This document shows, piece by piece, positions 34,226 through 41,945 of a stretch of DNA of 51,014 bases. Every line of letters starts with the position of its first letter. Position 1 is the stretch's first letter. The notes under the pieces were generated by a model. The model saw only the letters and a list, made by a program, of their open reading frames with translations, did not search any database and was not told the origin of the DNA. The translations under genes and the position numbers were made by a program. Origin of the DNA: Candidatus Brevifilum fermentans (GTDB taxonomy: Bacteria > Chloroflexota > Anaerolineae > Anaerolineales > Villigracilaceae); NCBI GenBank assembly GCA_945877125.1, contig CAMCQT010000020.1:1-51014 (forward strand), read 5' to 3'.

Positions 34226-36550
34226 ATGGATATTCTTTGGCTAGGTAGTCGTCATGGCTTGAACAGCTTTGAACAGATTGCCATTGTTTTGGTTTTGGTG
34301 GCTGCATTTATCAGTCTGGCGTATGCCTGGTGGCTGCGCAGCACGGTGCTTAAGAAAGATAAAGGCACCGAGAAAATGCAGGAAGTTTGGAATGCAATTC
34401 GTGTTGGCGCTGATTCTTATCTTAGCCAACAGCTCAAGACTATTTTGCCGTTGATCGGTGTTCTGACGGTGGTCATGTTCTTGAGCGTTTATATTGTTCC
34501 GCCTAGTTTGGAAGCCCGCGAAGAGTTTAAAGCCTTTGGCGAGCAGGGTATCATATTTATCATCGCGATTGGACGCACCATTGCTTTTATTATGGGTGCG
34601 TCTTTTTCATTAATTGTAGGGCAATGGGGTATGCGCATGGCTGTGCAAGCCAATGTGCGCGTTGCCTCTGCTTCCCGTCGCGGGTTTAATGAAGCGCTAT
34701 CCATTGCTTACTATGCGGGCACGTACACCGGCATGCTTACCGATGGACTGGGCTTGCTTGGCGGTACTGTCATTTTTATCATTTTTGGTAAAGCCGCTCC
34801 TGATGCACTGCTCGGTTTTGGCTTTGGCGGTACCCTCCTGGCGCTCTTCATGCGTGTGGGCGGCGGTATCTATACCAAAGCTGCTGACGTGGGCGCTGAC
34901 CTGGTGGGTAAGGTCGAAAAAGATATTCCCGAAGATGATCCTCGTAACGCCGCGGTCATTGCTGACCTCGTCGGTGACAATGTGGGTGACTGCGCTGGTA
35001 TGGCCGCCGACATCTTCGAATCCTACGAAGTTACGATTGTGTCTGGTTTGATCCTCGGTCTTGCTTTGGTCGCCGCCACCGGTGACTTGAAGTGGATCGT
35101 GTATCCCCTCATCATCCGCGCTGTGGGTGTCATTTCATCCATCATCGGCACGTTCACGGTTCCAATTTGGGAGAAATTCCCGATCAAGTTCCTGCGCGCG
35201 CATGACGCCGAAGAGTCGATGTTCCGTTCGTATGAAGTATCAAGTGTTTTCACCATTTTGGTTTCCATCTTCGTGGCGAACTCCTATGCTCAAGATTGGC
35301 GACTCGCGGCGCTGACAGCTGTCGGCGTGGGGTTGGCGGTGGCATTCAATCCGCTTACTTCGTACTTCACTTCCACCAAGAAGTCTCCCGTCAAGGAAAT
35401 TGTCGCATCCACTAAAACTGGTCCAGCCACAACCATTCTTTCCGGTCTTTCTGTCGGCATGGAATCTAGTGTTTGGGCGTTGTTGGTAATTGCCATAAGT
35501 TTTATTATCGGCATCCTGCTTTATAGTGGTGATGGCGCTCAGTATGTGCTTTATGCCATTGCCATGATCGGTATTGGTATGCTTAGCCACACAGGTAATA
35601 ATGTTGCCATGGACTCCTACGGTCCCATTTCAGACAATGCCAACGGCATTGGCGAAATGGCATGGCAAAACATGGAAGATGAAACCACAGTAAAAGCGCG
35701 CCAGATCATGGCTGACCTGGATGCGGTTGGTAACACGACCAAAGCCATCACCAAAGGCGTTGCGATTGCTTCGGCTGTTATCGCTGCGGTCTCGCTCTTC
35801 GCTTCCTACATCACCGACGTTGGTCGCGTTCAGACCCAGCTTGGCATGGTCGTAATGGATTCCATCCGCGTTTCAGATACTCGTGTATTTGTGGGGCTTC
35901 TGCTCGGCGGTGCATTACCTTGGCTGTTCTCCTCGCTTTCCATTCGCGCTGTTACCCGCGCGGCTGGTCAGATCGTTGAGGAAGTACGCCGTCAGTTCAG
36001 ACTTCCGGGAATTATGGAAGGCACCCGGGTGCCGGATTATGCGCGTGTTGTGGGCATCTCCACTGCTTCGGCGCAGAAAGAACTCATTCCACTGGCGACC
36101 ATTGCAGTATTGATGCCGTTGATCGTGGGACTGGTGCTTCAAGTAGAGGCTCTGGGCGGTTTCCTGGTTGGCATCATTCTCTCCGGTCAGTTGCTGGCAG
36201 TCTTCCTGTCCAACGCTGGCGGCGCCTGGGACAATGCCAAGAAATCCATCGAAGACGAACCGCGCAACCTGTTGGAAAATACAGGCAAAGGTTCTGAGCG
36301 CCATAAAGCAAGCGTGGTAGGCGATACCGTTGGTGACCCGATGAAGGACACCGCGGGTCCAGCCCTAAACCCAATGATTAAGGTTGCCAATCTGGTTTCC
36401 CTGCTCGCAGCGCCGATCATTGTTAAGTACCCGATGATGCAGGCAAACGGCTCACTCAACTTTGTGGTCGTTTTTATTGCAGTTGCTTTGCTTGCCGCCA
36501 CAATTTGGGCTATATCCAGCTCAAAGGCTCCTGTAAAAGAACTCAAGTAA
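34226..36550 (+). CDS. hppA: Membrane-bound ion-translocating pyrophosphatase (H+-PPase type)
   Basis: This integral membrane enzyme hydrolyses pyrophosphate and pumps protons (or Na+) outwards. The substrate loop is ADVGADLVGKVEKDIPEDDPRN with the following DNVGDCAGMAADIFESYE, and a second acidic loop, GDTVGDPMKDTAGPALN, near the C-terminus. In the K+-sensitivity region the sequence is GNTTKAITKG: Lys at the position that is Ala in K+-dependent forms, and Thr where they have Gly, so a K+-independent H+-PPase is predicted. ATG 34226 follows GGAGG by four bases; an ATG 13 codons earlier lacks a site. The product has 774 residues, a little longer than most bacterial members. Confidence 0.96.
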   Translation: MDILWLGSRHGLNSFEQIAIVLVLVAAFISLAYAWWLRSTVLKKDKGTEKMQEVWNAIRVGADSYLSQQLKTILPLIGVLTVVMFLSVYIVPPSLEAREEFKAFGEQGIIFIIAIGRTIAFIMGASFSLIVGQWGMRMAVQANVRVASASRRGFNEALSIAYYAGTYTGMLTDGLGLLGGTVIFIIFGKAAPDALLGFGFGGTLLALFMRVGGGIYTKAADVGADLVGKVEKDIPEDDPRNAAVIADLVGDNVGDCAGMAADIFESYEVTIVSGLILGLALVAATGDLKWIVYPLIIRAVGVISSIIGTFTVPIWEKFPIKFLRAHDAEESMFRSYEVSSVFTILVSIFVANSYAQDWRLAALTAVGVGLAVAFNPLTSYFTSTKKSPVKEIVASTKTGPATTILSGLSVGMESSVWALLVIAISFIIGILLYSGDGAQYVLYAIAMIGIGMLSHTGNNVAMDSYGPISDNANGIGEMAWQNMEDETTVKARQIMADLDAVGNTTKAITKGVAIASAVIAAVSLFASYITDVGRVQTQLGMVVMDSIRVSDTRVFVGLLLGGALPWLFSSLSIRAVTRAAGQIVEEVRRQFRLPGIMEGTRVPDYARVVGISTASAQKELIPLATIAVLMPLIVGLVLQVEALGGFLVGIILSGQLLAVFLSNAGGAWDNAKKSIEDEPRNLLENTGKGSERHKASVVGDTVGDPMKDTAGPALNPMIKVANLVSLLAAPIIVKYPMMQANGSLNFVVVFIAVALLAATIWAISSSKAPVKELK

Positions 36551-36566
36551 TTTGTAAAATTTATAT

Positions 36567-36594
36567 TGGGCTGACCAGTTTTCTGGTCAGCCCA
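36567..36594 (+). terminator. Hairpin after hppA
   Basis: A 12-base-pair perfect stem TGGGCTGACCAG/CTGGTCAGCCCA closes over TTTT. It lacks a T-run, so the second hairpin 20 bases downstream is the more likely end point. Confidence 0.6.
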
Positions 36595-36613
36595 CATCGT
36601 ACATCATCGTCCA

Positions 36614-36637
36614 AACCGCCTCTGATGAGGCGGTTTT
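36614..36637 (+). terminator. Intrinsic terminator before clpS
   Basis: AACCGCCTC-TGAT-GAGGCGGTT is followed by Ts and the TATAAT of a possible clpS promoter. Confidence 0.88.
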
Positions 36638-36659
36638 TTATAATGCTATAATCCGCTTC

Positions 36660-36734
36660 ATGAAATACAAAACCTTCCCGACCCAACAACTGATCCTGCT
36701 TCGATTTGGCAACGCCTGGAAGAAGAGTGAATGA
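36660..36734 (+). CDS. Possible 24-residue leader peptide overlapping clpS
   Basis: ATG 36660 opens a 24-codon frame (MKYKTFPTQQLILLRFGNAW then KKSE) whose TGA overlaps the clpS ATG as ATGA. TATAAT boxes lie at 36638 and 36647, which would place transcription starts at or near the ATG, so the peptide might be read from a leaderless mRNA. There is no Shine-Dalgarno and the sequence matches no family I know. It could equally be the untranslated leader of clpS. Confidence 0.3.
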   Translation: MKYKTFPTQQLILLRFGNAWKKSE

Positions 36735-37036
36735 AACTACAAATCACCCCTGAAATCGAGATCATCGAAGAAACAAAAACGGAACTCGAGCCGCTCTACC
36801 GCGTCATCATCCACAACGACGATGTCACGCCGATGGATTTTGTCGTCAACGTGCTCACTTCCATTTTTGTCCTCTTTCAACCCGATGCGCTGGAAGTCAT
36901 GTTAATTGCCCACTACAAAGGCGCGGCGTACGTCCAAACCCTGCCCAAAACCGAAGCCGAGAAACGCATCAACAAAGCGCACTTTGCCGCAGGTTTGGAA
37001 GGCTATCCACTGCATTTTTCAATTGAGCCTGAATGA
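36731..37036 (+). CDS. clpS: ClpS-type adaptor of the Clp protease
   Basis: ClpS delivers N-degron proteins to ClpAP or ClpCP. The YRVIIHNDDVTPMDFVVNVL motif contains the conserved HNDD..T that forms the N-end residue pocket, and HYKGAAYVQTLPKTEAEKR completes the domain. The 101-residue length is normal. GGAAGAAG precedes the ATG. It is the first clear gene of a set that also encodes an acyltransferase and a membrane flippase-like protein, joined by four-base overlaps, an unusual context for clpS. Confidence 0.92.
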   Translation: MKLQITPEIEIIEETKTELEPLYRVIIHNDDVTPMDFVVNVLTSIFVLFQPDALEVMLIAHYKGAAYVQTLPKTEAEKRINKAHFAAGLEGYPLHFSIEPE

Positions 37037-37917
37037 CAACCAACCTCGAACTCCTGACTCAGATCAATCTCGACGACCTCATCTCATCTTTCGGCTGGCA
37101 AAACCGCCCGACTCTTTCACGCGCACTTCGTAAATTTTTTTTACGCCCCGCGCAAATATTTGCCGAATTCATGCTGGAACTCGACTCGGATATCAGTGAA
37201 CGCAGATTGGTGAACGCATCGCGCCTCGCGCTTCGACATTACGTCCGCGACGTGCGCATCTTTGGTCTGGACCGTGTGCCTGATTCTGCTTTCCTGGCAT
37301 TGTCCAACCATCCAGGCATGACCGATACCCTCGCGCTATTTGCCGCGCTCAACCGCCCCGAATTGAAAATTATCGCCCTCGACCGCCCCTTTCTCATGGT
37401 GCTTCCCAACTTGAGCAGGCAGCTTTTCTATCTCAAAGATGACCCCGCTTCACGCATGGCGCTTGTCCGCCAGGTCAGCGGACATTTACGAGGCGGCGGC
37501 ACAGCGCTCACCTTCCCCGCAGGCGAAATCGAACCCGACCCAAACGTCTACCCCGGCGCACTGGATTCCCTGCAAACGTGGACAGACAGCGTAGGCGTTT
37601 TCATCCGCTTGGCGCCAGACACGCTGATTCTGCCCGTACTGGTGCGGAGCGTCATCTGGGATAAAACCGCCAACCATCCACTGCTGAAATTGAAGAAAAA
37701 TAGATTCGACAGAGAGAAATTAGCCGCCGCCCTGCAACTGCTGGCGATGGTCATGTGGAACGCCAAACCCGTCACCGTCACCGTGCAAATCGGCAACCCG
37801 ATTGATCCCAAAAAACTTGGCACAAAAGACACGCAAATCATTCATCAAGCCGTGTTGGCCGAGATGAAATCCCTCATCGAAAATCCGCCCAAAGGTGATG
37901 GAGTAAGCGCACTGTGA
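37033..37917 (+). CDS. PlsC-like phospholipid/glycerolipid acyltransferase
   Basis: The acyltransferase HX4D motif is Asn92-His93-Pro-Gly-Met-Thr-Asp98 (SNHPGMTDTL), and a FPAGEIEP block (about 161-168) takes the place of the FPEGTRS glycerophosphate-binding motif. IRLAPDTLILPVLVRSVIWD corresponds to the later P-containing motif. It likely transfers an acyl chain to a glycerol phosphate or related acceptor in the membrane. The 294-residue length is normal. It overlaps clpS by four bases (ATGA), so the three genes are translationally coupled. Confidence 0.82.
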   Translation: MTTNLELLTQINLDDLISSFGWQNRPTLSRALRKFFLRPAQIFAEFMLELDSDISERRLVNASRLALRHYVRDVRIFGLDRVPDSAFLALSNHPGMTDTLALFAALNRPELKIIALDRPFLMVLPNLSRQLFYLKDDPASRMALVRQVSGHLRGGGTALTFPAGEIEPDPNVYPGALDSLQTWTDSVGVFIRLAPDTLILPVLVRSVIWDKTANHPLLKLKKNRFDREKLAAALQLLAMVMWNAKPVTVTVQIGNPIDPKKLGTKDTQIIHQAVLAEMKSLIENPPKGDGVSAL

Positions 37918-38960
37918 AAAAAATCCCCTCATCCCCAACCCTTCCCCCAAAAGGGGAAGGGAGCAATAGTCCCCTCTCCTTTTGGGAGAGGGTTAGGGTG
38001 AGGGTGCGCCCTTTACTCACCTATTCCCTGCTTGCCGCCCTGCTTTATTTTGCCCTCCGCAACGCCCCGCTGACTGAAATTTGGGGAACGCTTCGCAATC
38101 TGCAAGTTTGGCAAATACTCGTCCTGCTTGGCTTGAACGTCATTATTTACGTTCTCATCTCACTGCGCTGGTGGCTGATCGTCCGCGCTGAAAAGAAGGA
38201 TGTTTCCTTTTTGTCTTTGCTTGCGGCTCGCGTGGCTGTCTTTGGCGTCAGTTATTTCACACTCGGCCCGCAGGTGGGTGGGGAGCCGCTCCAGGTTTTG
38301 CATTTGCAACGCAACTACGGCATGACCTATACCCGCGCCACATCCACGGTGGTGATGGATAAATTACTTGAGTTTCTGGCAAATTTTATTTTGCTTGGCT
38401 TCGGTCTAACCGCGATCTTTCAATCGGGGATTTTTTCGGCAAGCGGAAATACTTCACTCGCAAGTTTAAGCGGATTGGTCATCCTGCTCTTATTTCCGCC
38501 TGTTCACATCGTTCTTTTGTATCACGGAAAATACCCCGTGTCGGCTGTGCTGCGAAAATTCTCAAACAATAAATTCGTGCGCTTTGTCGCGGCATCTGAA
38601 CGAATGGCGGGCACATTTTGCCGCCGACATTTGGGGTCGTTGGTCTCGGCAATTTTTGTCTCCCTGTTTGCCGCACTGGGCATGGTCAGCGAGTTTTTCT
38701 GCATCACGCTCTTCCTCGGCATTGACCTGTCCTTCTGGCAAACCATCGCCGCATGGACAGCCGGCTGGCTGGCTTTTCTCGTCCCCTTGCCCGGCGGGTT
38801 GGGCGCACTCGAAGCCAGTCAGGTTTTTGCGCTGGGTGCATTCGGCATCTCGGCGGTTTCGGCAATCGGCGTGACCCTGCTCATCCGCGCCCGCGATTTA
38901 TTAATTGGCGGCATCGGGCTGCTGATTGCAGGTCAGGCAAATCGTAGGTCACGTTTGTAA
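37914..38960 (+). CDS. UPF0104/lysylphosphatidylglycerol-synthase-type flippase-like membrane protein
   Basis: The protein has about eight TM helices, begins properly at LLTYSLLAALLYFALRNAPL, and contains LGPQVGGEPLQVLHLQRNYG and VVMDKLLEFLANFI, which are hallmarks of the LPG_synthase_TM (UPF0104/AglD-like) family. GTG 37914 overlaps the acyltransferase TGA by four bases, but residues 1-32 are read from a dispersed repeat (SPTLPPKGEG... and ERVRVRVR). GTG codons at 37998 and 38004, after the repeat, are plausible true starts. The C-terminus RRSRL and its stop are also inside another palindromic repeat. Role: lipid or polysaccharide intermediate transfer is inferred from the family. Confidence 0.83.
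   Translation: MKKIPSSPTLPPKGEGSNSPLSFWERVRVRVRPLLTYSLLAALLYFALRNAPLTEIWGTLRNLQVWQILVLLGLNVIIYVLISLRWWLIVRAEKKDVSFLSLLAARVAVFGVSYFTLGPQVGGEPLQVLHLQRNYGMTYTRATSTVVMDKLLEFLANFILLGFGLTAIFQSGIFSASGNTSLASLSGLVILLLFPPVHIVLLYHGKYPVSAVLRKFSNNKFVRFVAASERMAGTFCRRHLGSLVSAIFVSLFAALGMVSEFFCITLFLGIDLSFWQTIAAWTAGWLAFLVPLPGGLGALEASQVFALGAFGISAVSAIGVTLLIRARDLLIGGIGLLIAGQANRRSRL
37925..38004. repeat. Full copy of the CCCTTCCCC/CCCTCTCC double palindrome inside a CDS
   Basis: This closely matches the repeat at 29336, including the CCCTTCCCC..GGGGAAGGG and CCCTCTCC..GGGAGAGGG palindromes. It supplies the apparent N-terminus of the flippase-like protein. Confidence 0.93.
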
Positions 38961-39008
38961 CGTGACGGGTTTTGACTTGGCATGTGTCACGCTGCAAGCG
39001 TGACCTAC
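38944..39008. repeat. Pair of GTAGGTCACG palindromes
   Basis: GTAGGTCACGTTTGTAACGTGAC (split as 38944-38953 and 38961-38966 arms) and its mirror copy GTCACG...CGTGACCTAC (38986-39008) stand 20 bases apart in opposite orientation. The first supplies the last codons and stop of the flippase-like gene. Related copies lie at 39930-39993. Confidence 0.88.
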
Positions 39009-39032
39009 AAATATCTCAAATCAAAAGGCATC

Positions 39033-39911
39033 ATGGAATATTCCTTCTCTCACTATCTCCTCTCCAAACAAAGCGTGGACGACCGCGCCCTTAATCAAAA
39101 CGTTCTCCATGTTTTGAAAACCAATTTACCCGCCGCGCCGATTCGGATCATCGAAGTGGGCGCGGGCATTGGGACGATGCTGACGCGGCTTGTCCGCTGG
39201 GATGTGCTGACGAAAGCCGACTACGTCCTCGTGGATGAGATGGCGCAGAACATACAAACTGCCCGGGAGTGGATTCCGCTTTGGGCTGTTGAATCAGGCT
39301 TGGGCGTGGAAAAGATCGAGCACGATCAACTTCGAGTGTTTGACCAGACTCGCGATATCCGCATCCACTTTGAGTGTGCAGACGTTTTTGATTTCATCCA
39401 AAAAAATAAAACGCCCGCAGATTTATTAATCGCGCACGCGTTTTTGGATTTACTGCCGATGCCCGAAAGTATGCCGAGCCTGCTTGCGCTGACCAGGCAT
39501 TTGGCGTGGCTGACAGTTAACTTCGACGGCGTCACTTCGCTGGAGCCAACGGTGAATGCCGCGCTCGATGACCAGATCGAGCGGCTGTATCACGCCACGA
39601 TGGACACGCGCCCAACTGGCGGCGACAGCCGTGCCGGGCGGCATTTGTTCAGCCACTTGCAAAAAGCGGGCGCGGATGTGCTGGCGGCGGGCGCGTCTGA
39701 TTGGGTGGTGCATCCTGTGAACAAAAAATACCCCGCAGACGAAGAATATTTTCTAAATTTTATTTTGCACTTCTTTGAAGAGTCGCTGACCGGTCACGCC
39801 GGGTTGGATGGGTCAGCGTTTGTGAATTGGCTAGAGAAACGCCGCGCTCAAATTGAACGCGGCGAGTTGGTGTACATTGCACATCAGATGGATTTTCTGG
39901 CGAAGGTTTAG
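39033..39911 (+). CDS. SAM-dependent methyltransferase (unassigned substrate)
   Basis: The protein begins MEYSFSHYLLSKQSVDDRAL and has the SAM-binding IIEVGAGIGTMLTRLVRW motif, then VLVDEMAQNIQTA. The second half contains GGDSRAGRHLF and a strongly conserved-looking DWVVHPVNKKYPADEEYFLNF. AAAAGG lies four bases before ATG 39033; the 17-codon upstream extension is read from the palindromic repeat. The 292-residue protein is flanked on both sides by the same repeat family. The substrate is unknown. Confidence 0.8.
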   Translation: MEYSFSHYLLSKQSVDDRALNQNVLHVLKTNLPAAPIRIIEVGAGIGTMLTRLVRWDVLTKADYVLVDEMAQNIQTAREWIPLWAVESGLGVEKIEHDQLRVFDQTRDIRIHFECADVFDFIQKNKTPADLLIAHAFLDLLPMPESMPSLLALTRHLAWLTVNFDGVTSLEPTVNAALDDQIERLYHATMDTRPTGGDSRAGRHLFSHLQKAGADVLAAGASDWVVHPVNKKYPADEEYFLNFILHFFEESLTGHAGLDGSAFVNWLEKRRAQIERGELVYIAHQMDFLAKV

Positions 39912-39929
39912 AAAACCTCAGCGAAATTT

Positions 39930-39993
39930 GTAGGTCATGCTTGCAGCATGACGATCTCATATTGTAGGCAGTCACGTTATAAACGTGACCTAC
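39930..39993. repeat. Second pair of GTAGGTCACG-family palindromes
   Basis: GTAGGTCATGC..GCATGAC (39930-39952) and GTCACG..CGTGACCTAC (39971-39993) repeat the elements at 38944-39008, again in opposite orientation. The second copy supplies the nadE stop codon. Confidence 0.85.
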
Positions 39994-40817
39994 GTTCCCC
40001 AATCGCGCAGATATAAAAAGTCGTAGCCAATGGTGCGGTTGCTGATCTTTGCGATAGGCGGCTGCATCCGTTTGAATTGATTGCGGCGAATGCGTGTTGT
40101 GACCGCGTTGACAAATTTTTCGTTGAAGCCCGCTTCGATGGTTTCCTGCGGCGAGTAGCGCTGGTCGATGAGCAGATATAAAAGTTTGTCCACTTCTTCG
40201 TAGGTGAAGCCCAATTCATTCTCGTCGGTTTGACCTTCCCACAGGTCGGCGGACGGGGCTTTGTCAATGATCGGCGCGGGGATGTTCATTGCGCGCGAGA
40301 GTTGGCGAATTTGAGTTTTGTATAAGTCGCCAATCGGATTCATCGCGCTGGCAGAGTCGCCGTACATGGTGCTGTACCCAAGCAGGATTTCGGTTTTGTT
40401 GCTGGTGCCAACCACCAGACCTTTGAAGACTTCGCTTTGATCGTACAAAACGATCATGCGTTCACGCGCCATGATATTGCCCATGCGCATTTTTGAAATT
40501 TGGGGGTCGAGTTTGAAGAGCGGCTCAACCATATCTGTGATTTCGATGGTCTTGCTTGGCACGCCAAGCTGATCGATCAGCAATTGGGCGTGGTCCAGCG
40601 AATCCTGACTGGATGCTTTGTACGGCATCCGCACCGCGAGGACATTTTCCGCGCCGAGCGCTTCGGCAGCCAGGGCGCAGGAAAGCGCGGAGTCGAGTCC
40701 GCCAGAGAGTCCGACCACTGCACGGGTCATGCCCACGCGCGTAATTTCAGATTTGATGAAGCCCGTCAGAATCTCACGAGCCAGGGTTGTGTTGATGGTG
40801 AGGGTGGGAGTAGTCAT
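39990..40817 (-). CDS. nadE: NAD+ synthetase, ammonia-type (synthetase half)
   Basis: NadE makes NAD+ from deamido-NAD+, ATP and ammonia. The ATP pyrophosphatase P-loop is VGLSGGLDSALS (residues 35-46), with GTSNKTEILLGYSTMYGDSAS for the deamido-NAD site. The 275 residues lack an amidase domain, so ammonia must come from elsewhere. The upstream gene is a carbon-nitrogen hydrolase whose stop overlaps this start by one base (TAATG), suggesting a split glutamine-dependent enzyme. The nadE stop codon lies inside a palindromic repeat. Confidence 0.96.
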   Translation of the reverse strand: MTTPTLTINTTLAREILTGFIKSEITRVGMTRAVVGLSGGLDSALSCALAAEALGAENVLAVRMPYKASSQDSLDHAQLLIDQLGVPSKTIEITDMVEPLFKLDPQISKMRMGNIMARERMIVLYDQSEVFKGLVVGTSNKTEILLGYSTMYGDSASAMNPIGDLYKTQIRQLSRAMNIPAPIIDKAPSADLWEGQTDENELGFTYEEVDKLLYLLIDQRYSPQETIEAGFNEKFVNAVTTRIRRNQFKRMQPPIAKISNRTIGYDFLYLRDWGT

Positions 40818-41665
40818 TACTTATCCAAAATCCGCGCTAATTCTTTTTGTACCAGAGCCGTGCGTTCGTCACGCAGCAAAGGCAAACGGGCGCGCGTGCG
40901 GCGCAGCTGATTCAAATCCATCTCTGCAAAAGTGAGGGCTTCTTCGTTGTAGGGTCCATGTGCAATTTCTTCGCCGTTCGGGTCAAAGAGGGTTGCTCCG
41001 CCCCAGAAGTGAAGTCCGTCTTCGTAGCCCACGCGGTTGGCATGTGCCACAAAAGAGGTGAACATGCTGGCGTAGGCTTTTGAGACACGTTCCACCCAGC
41101 GTGCGGATTCAAGCTTCTCCTTGTCGTTCAGTCCGCGCCCAGGGGAGGCAGAGGAGAAGAGCATAATATCCGCGCCGTCGAGCCAGAGCAAATACGGCGG
41201 TGATGCGTGCCAGAAATCTTCGCAGATCAACATGCCCACGCGCCCAAAGCGCGTATCGAATGCGCGGATCGAATCGCCCCACGCAAAGAAACGTCCTTCA
41301 TCGAAAAGTCCGTAGGTGGGTAAATAAACTTTATGATGAACGTGCAGAACTTTTCCGCCGGAAAGATAGGCGGAGGCAATGTAAAAGCGGTGGCGCGAGT
41401 CTTCGTCTACAAATCCAATGACCAGATCAAGGTCATTGCTGGCTTTGATCAAATGCCTGAAGACCGGGTCATCCTCTGTCGGCTTGTGCGCGACCGAGGC
41501 GACTAAATCCTGTAAAACATATCCGGTCAGCGAAAGTTCAGGAAAAACAAGCAAATCCGATTTTTCAGATTTGGCTCGTTCGATATATTCCATGTGCTTG
41601 GCGAGATTGGATTCCACATCCCCCAATTTTGTGTTGATCTGGGCAAGGGCAAGGTTTAGTTTCAT
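40817..41665 (-). CDS. Carbon-nitrogen hydrolase, probable glutaminase partner of NadE
   Basis: The nitrilase-superfamily triad is visible: Glu43 (FPELSLTGY), Lys112 (HHKVYLPTYG) and Cys148 (LICEDFWHA). In fused NAD synthetases this domain releases ammonia from glutamine and passes it to the synthetase domain. Here it is a separate gene that ends one base into nadE, so the two proteins are likely made in equal amounts and work together. FDEGRFF and GLNDKEKL match the glutaminase type of NadE. The 282-residue length is normal. Confidence 0.9.
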   Translation of the reverse strand: MKLNLALAQINTKLGDVESNLAKHMEYIERAKSEKSDLLVFPELSLTGYVLQDLVASVAHKPTEDDPVFRHLIKASNDLDLVIGFVDEDSRHRFYIASAYLSGGKVLHVHHKVYLPTYGLFDEGRFFAWGDSIRAFDTRFGRVGMLICEDFWHASPPYLLWLDGADIMLFSSASPGRGLNDKEKLESARWVERVSKAYASMFTSFVAHANRVGYEDGLHFWGGATLFDPNGEEIAHGPYNEEALTFAEMDLNQLRRTRARLPLLRDERTALVQKELARILDK

Positions 41666-41690
41666 TGCGCGAATCTTACCATTAAAAATA

Positions 41691-41723
41691 AAACCTCCGA
41701 GGTCTTCAAGACCTCGGAGGTTT
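41691..41723. terminator. AAACCTCCGAGGTCTT palindrome
   Basis: Sixteen-base perfect arms around one base. It lies between the amidase start and the tRNA region. It is preceded by an A-rich stretch and could end transcripts coming from the right on the minus strand; it also resembles a dispersed repeat. Confidence 0.65.
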
Positions 41724-41726
41724 GTC

Positions 41727-41753
41727 TGGCGGGGAAGGGGGATTCGAATACCA
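41727..41753 (-). other. Possible remnant of a tRNA 3' end
   Basis: The minus strand reads GGTATTCGAATCCCCCTTCC then CCGCCA. It has the tRNA T-loop TTCGAAT, a C-rich 3' T-stem strand and an acceptor-like CCCCG-CCA end. The 5' T-stem does not pair and no anticodon arm is left, so it is not functional. It lies 60 bases from a complete tRNA-Ser. Confidence 0.4.
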
Positions 41754-41783
41754 TCCCCTCAATGGGGGCGCTCGGTGGAAAAC

Positions 41784-41808
41784 AAAAATGCGCCCTTGCG
41801 GACGCATT
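41784..41808 (-). terminator. tRNA-Ser terminator
   Basis: AATGCGTCC-GCAA-GGGCGCATT on the minus strand, with one mismatch, is followed by a T-run. It lies directly 3' of the tRNA. Confidence 0.8.
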
Positions 41809-41815
41809 CTTTTAG

Positions 41816-41902
41816 CGGGGAGGGGGGGATTCGAACCCCCGGTGGACCGGAGCCCACAATAGTTTTCGAGACTATCCCATTCAACCACTCTGGCACCTCC
41901 CC
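41816..41902 (-). tRNA. tRNA-Ser (anticodon CGA)
   Basis: The 87-base minus-strand sequence folds as a class II tRNA. The acceptor stem is GGGGAGG/CCTCCCC with discriminator G. The anticodon stem-loop is ATAGT-CTCGAAA-ACTAT, giving anticodon CGA, which reads UCG serine codons. A long variable arm (GTGGGCTCCGGTCCAC) and the T-arm GGGGG-TTCGAAT-CCCCC follow. The CCA end is not encoded. Confidence 0.96.
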
Positions 41903-41945
41903 AAACACAACCTGCGGACGCAGATTATAACTTCATTTTGTGTCT

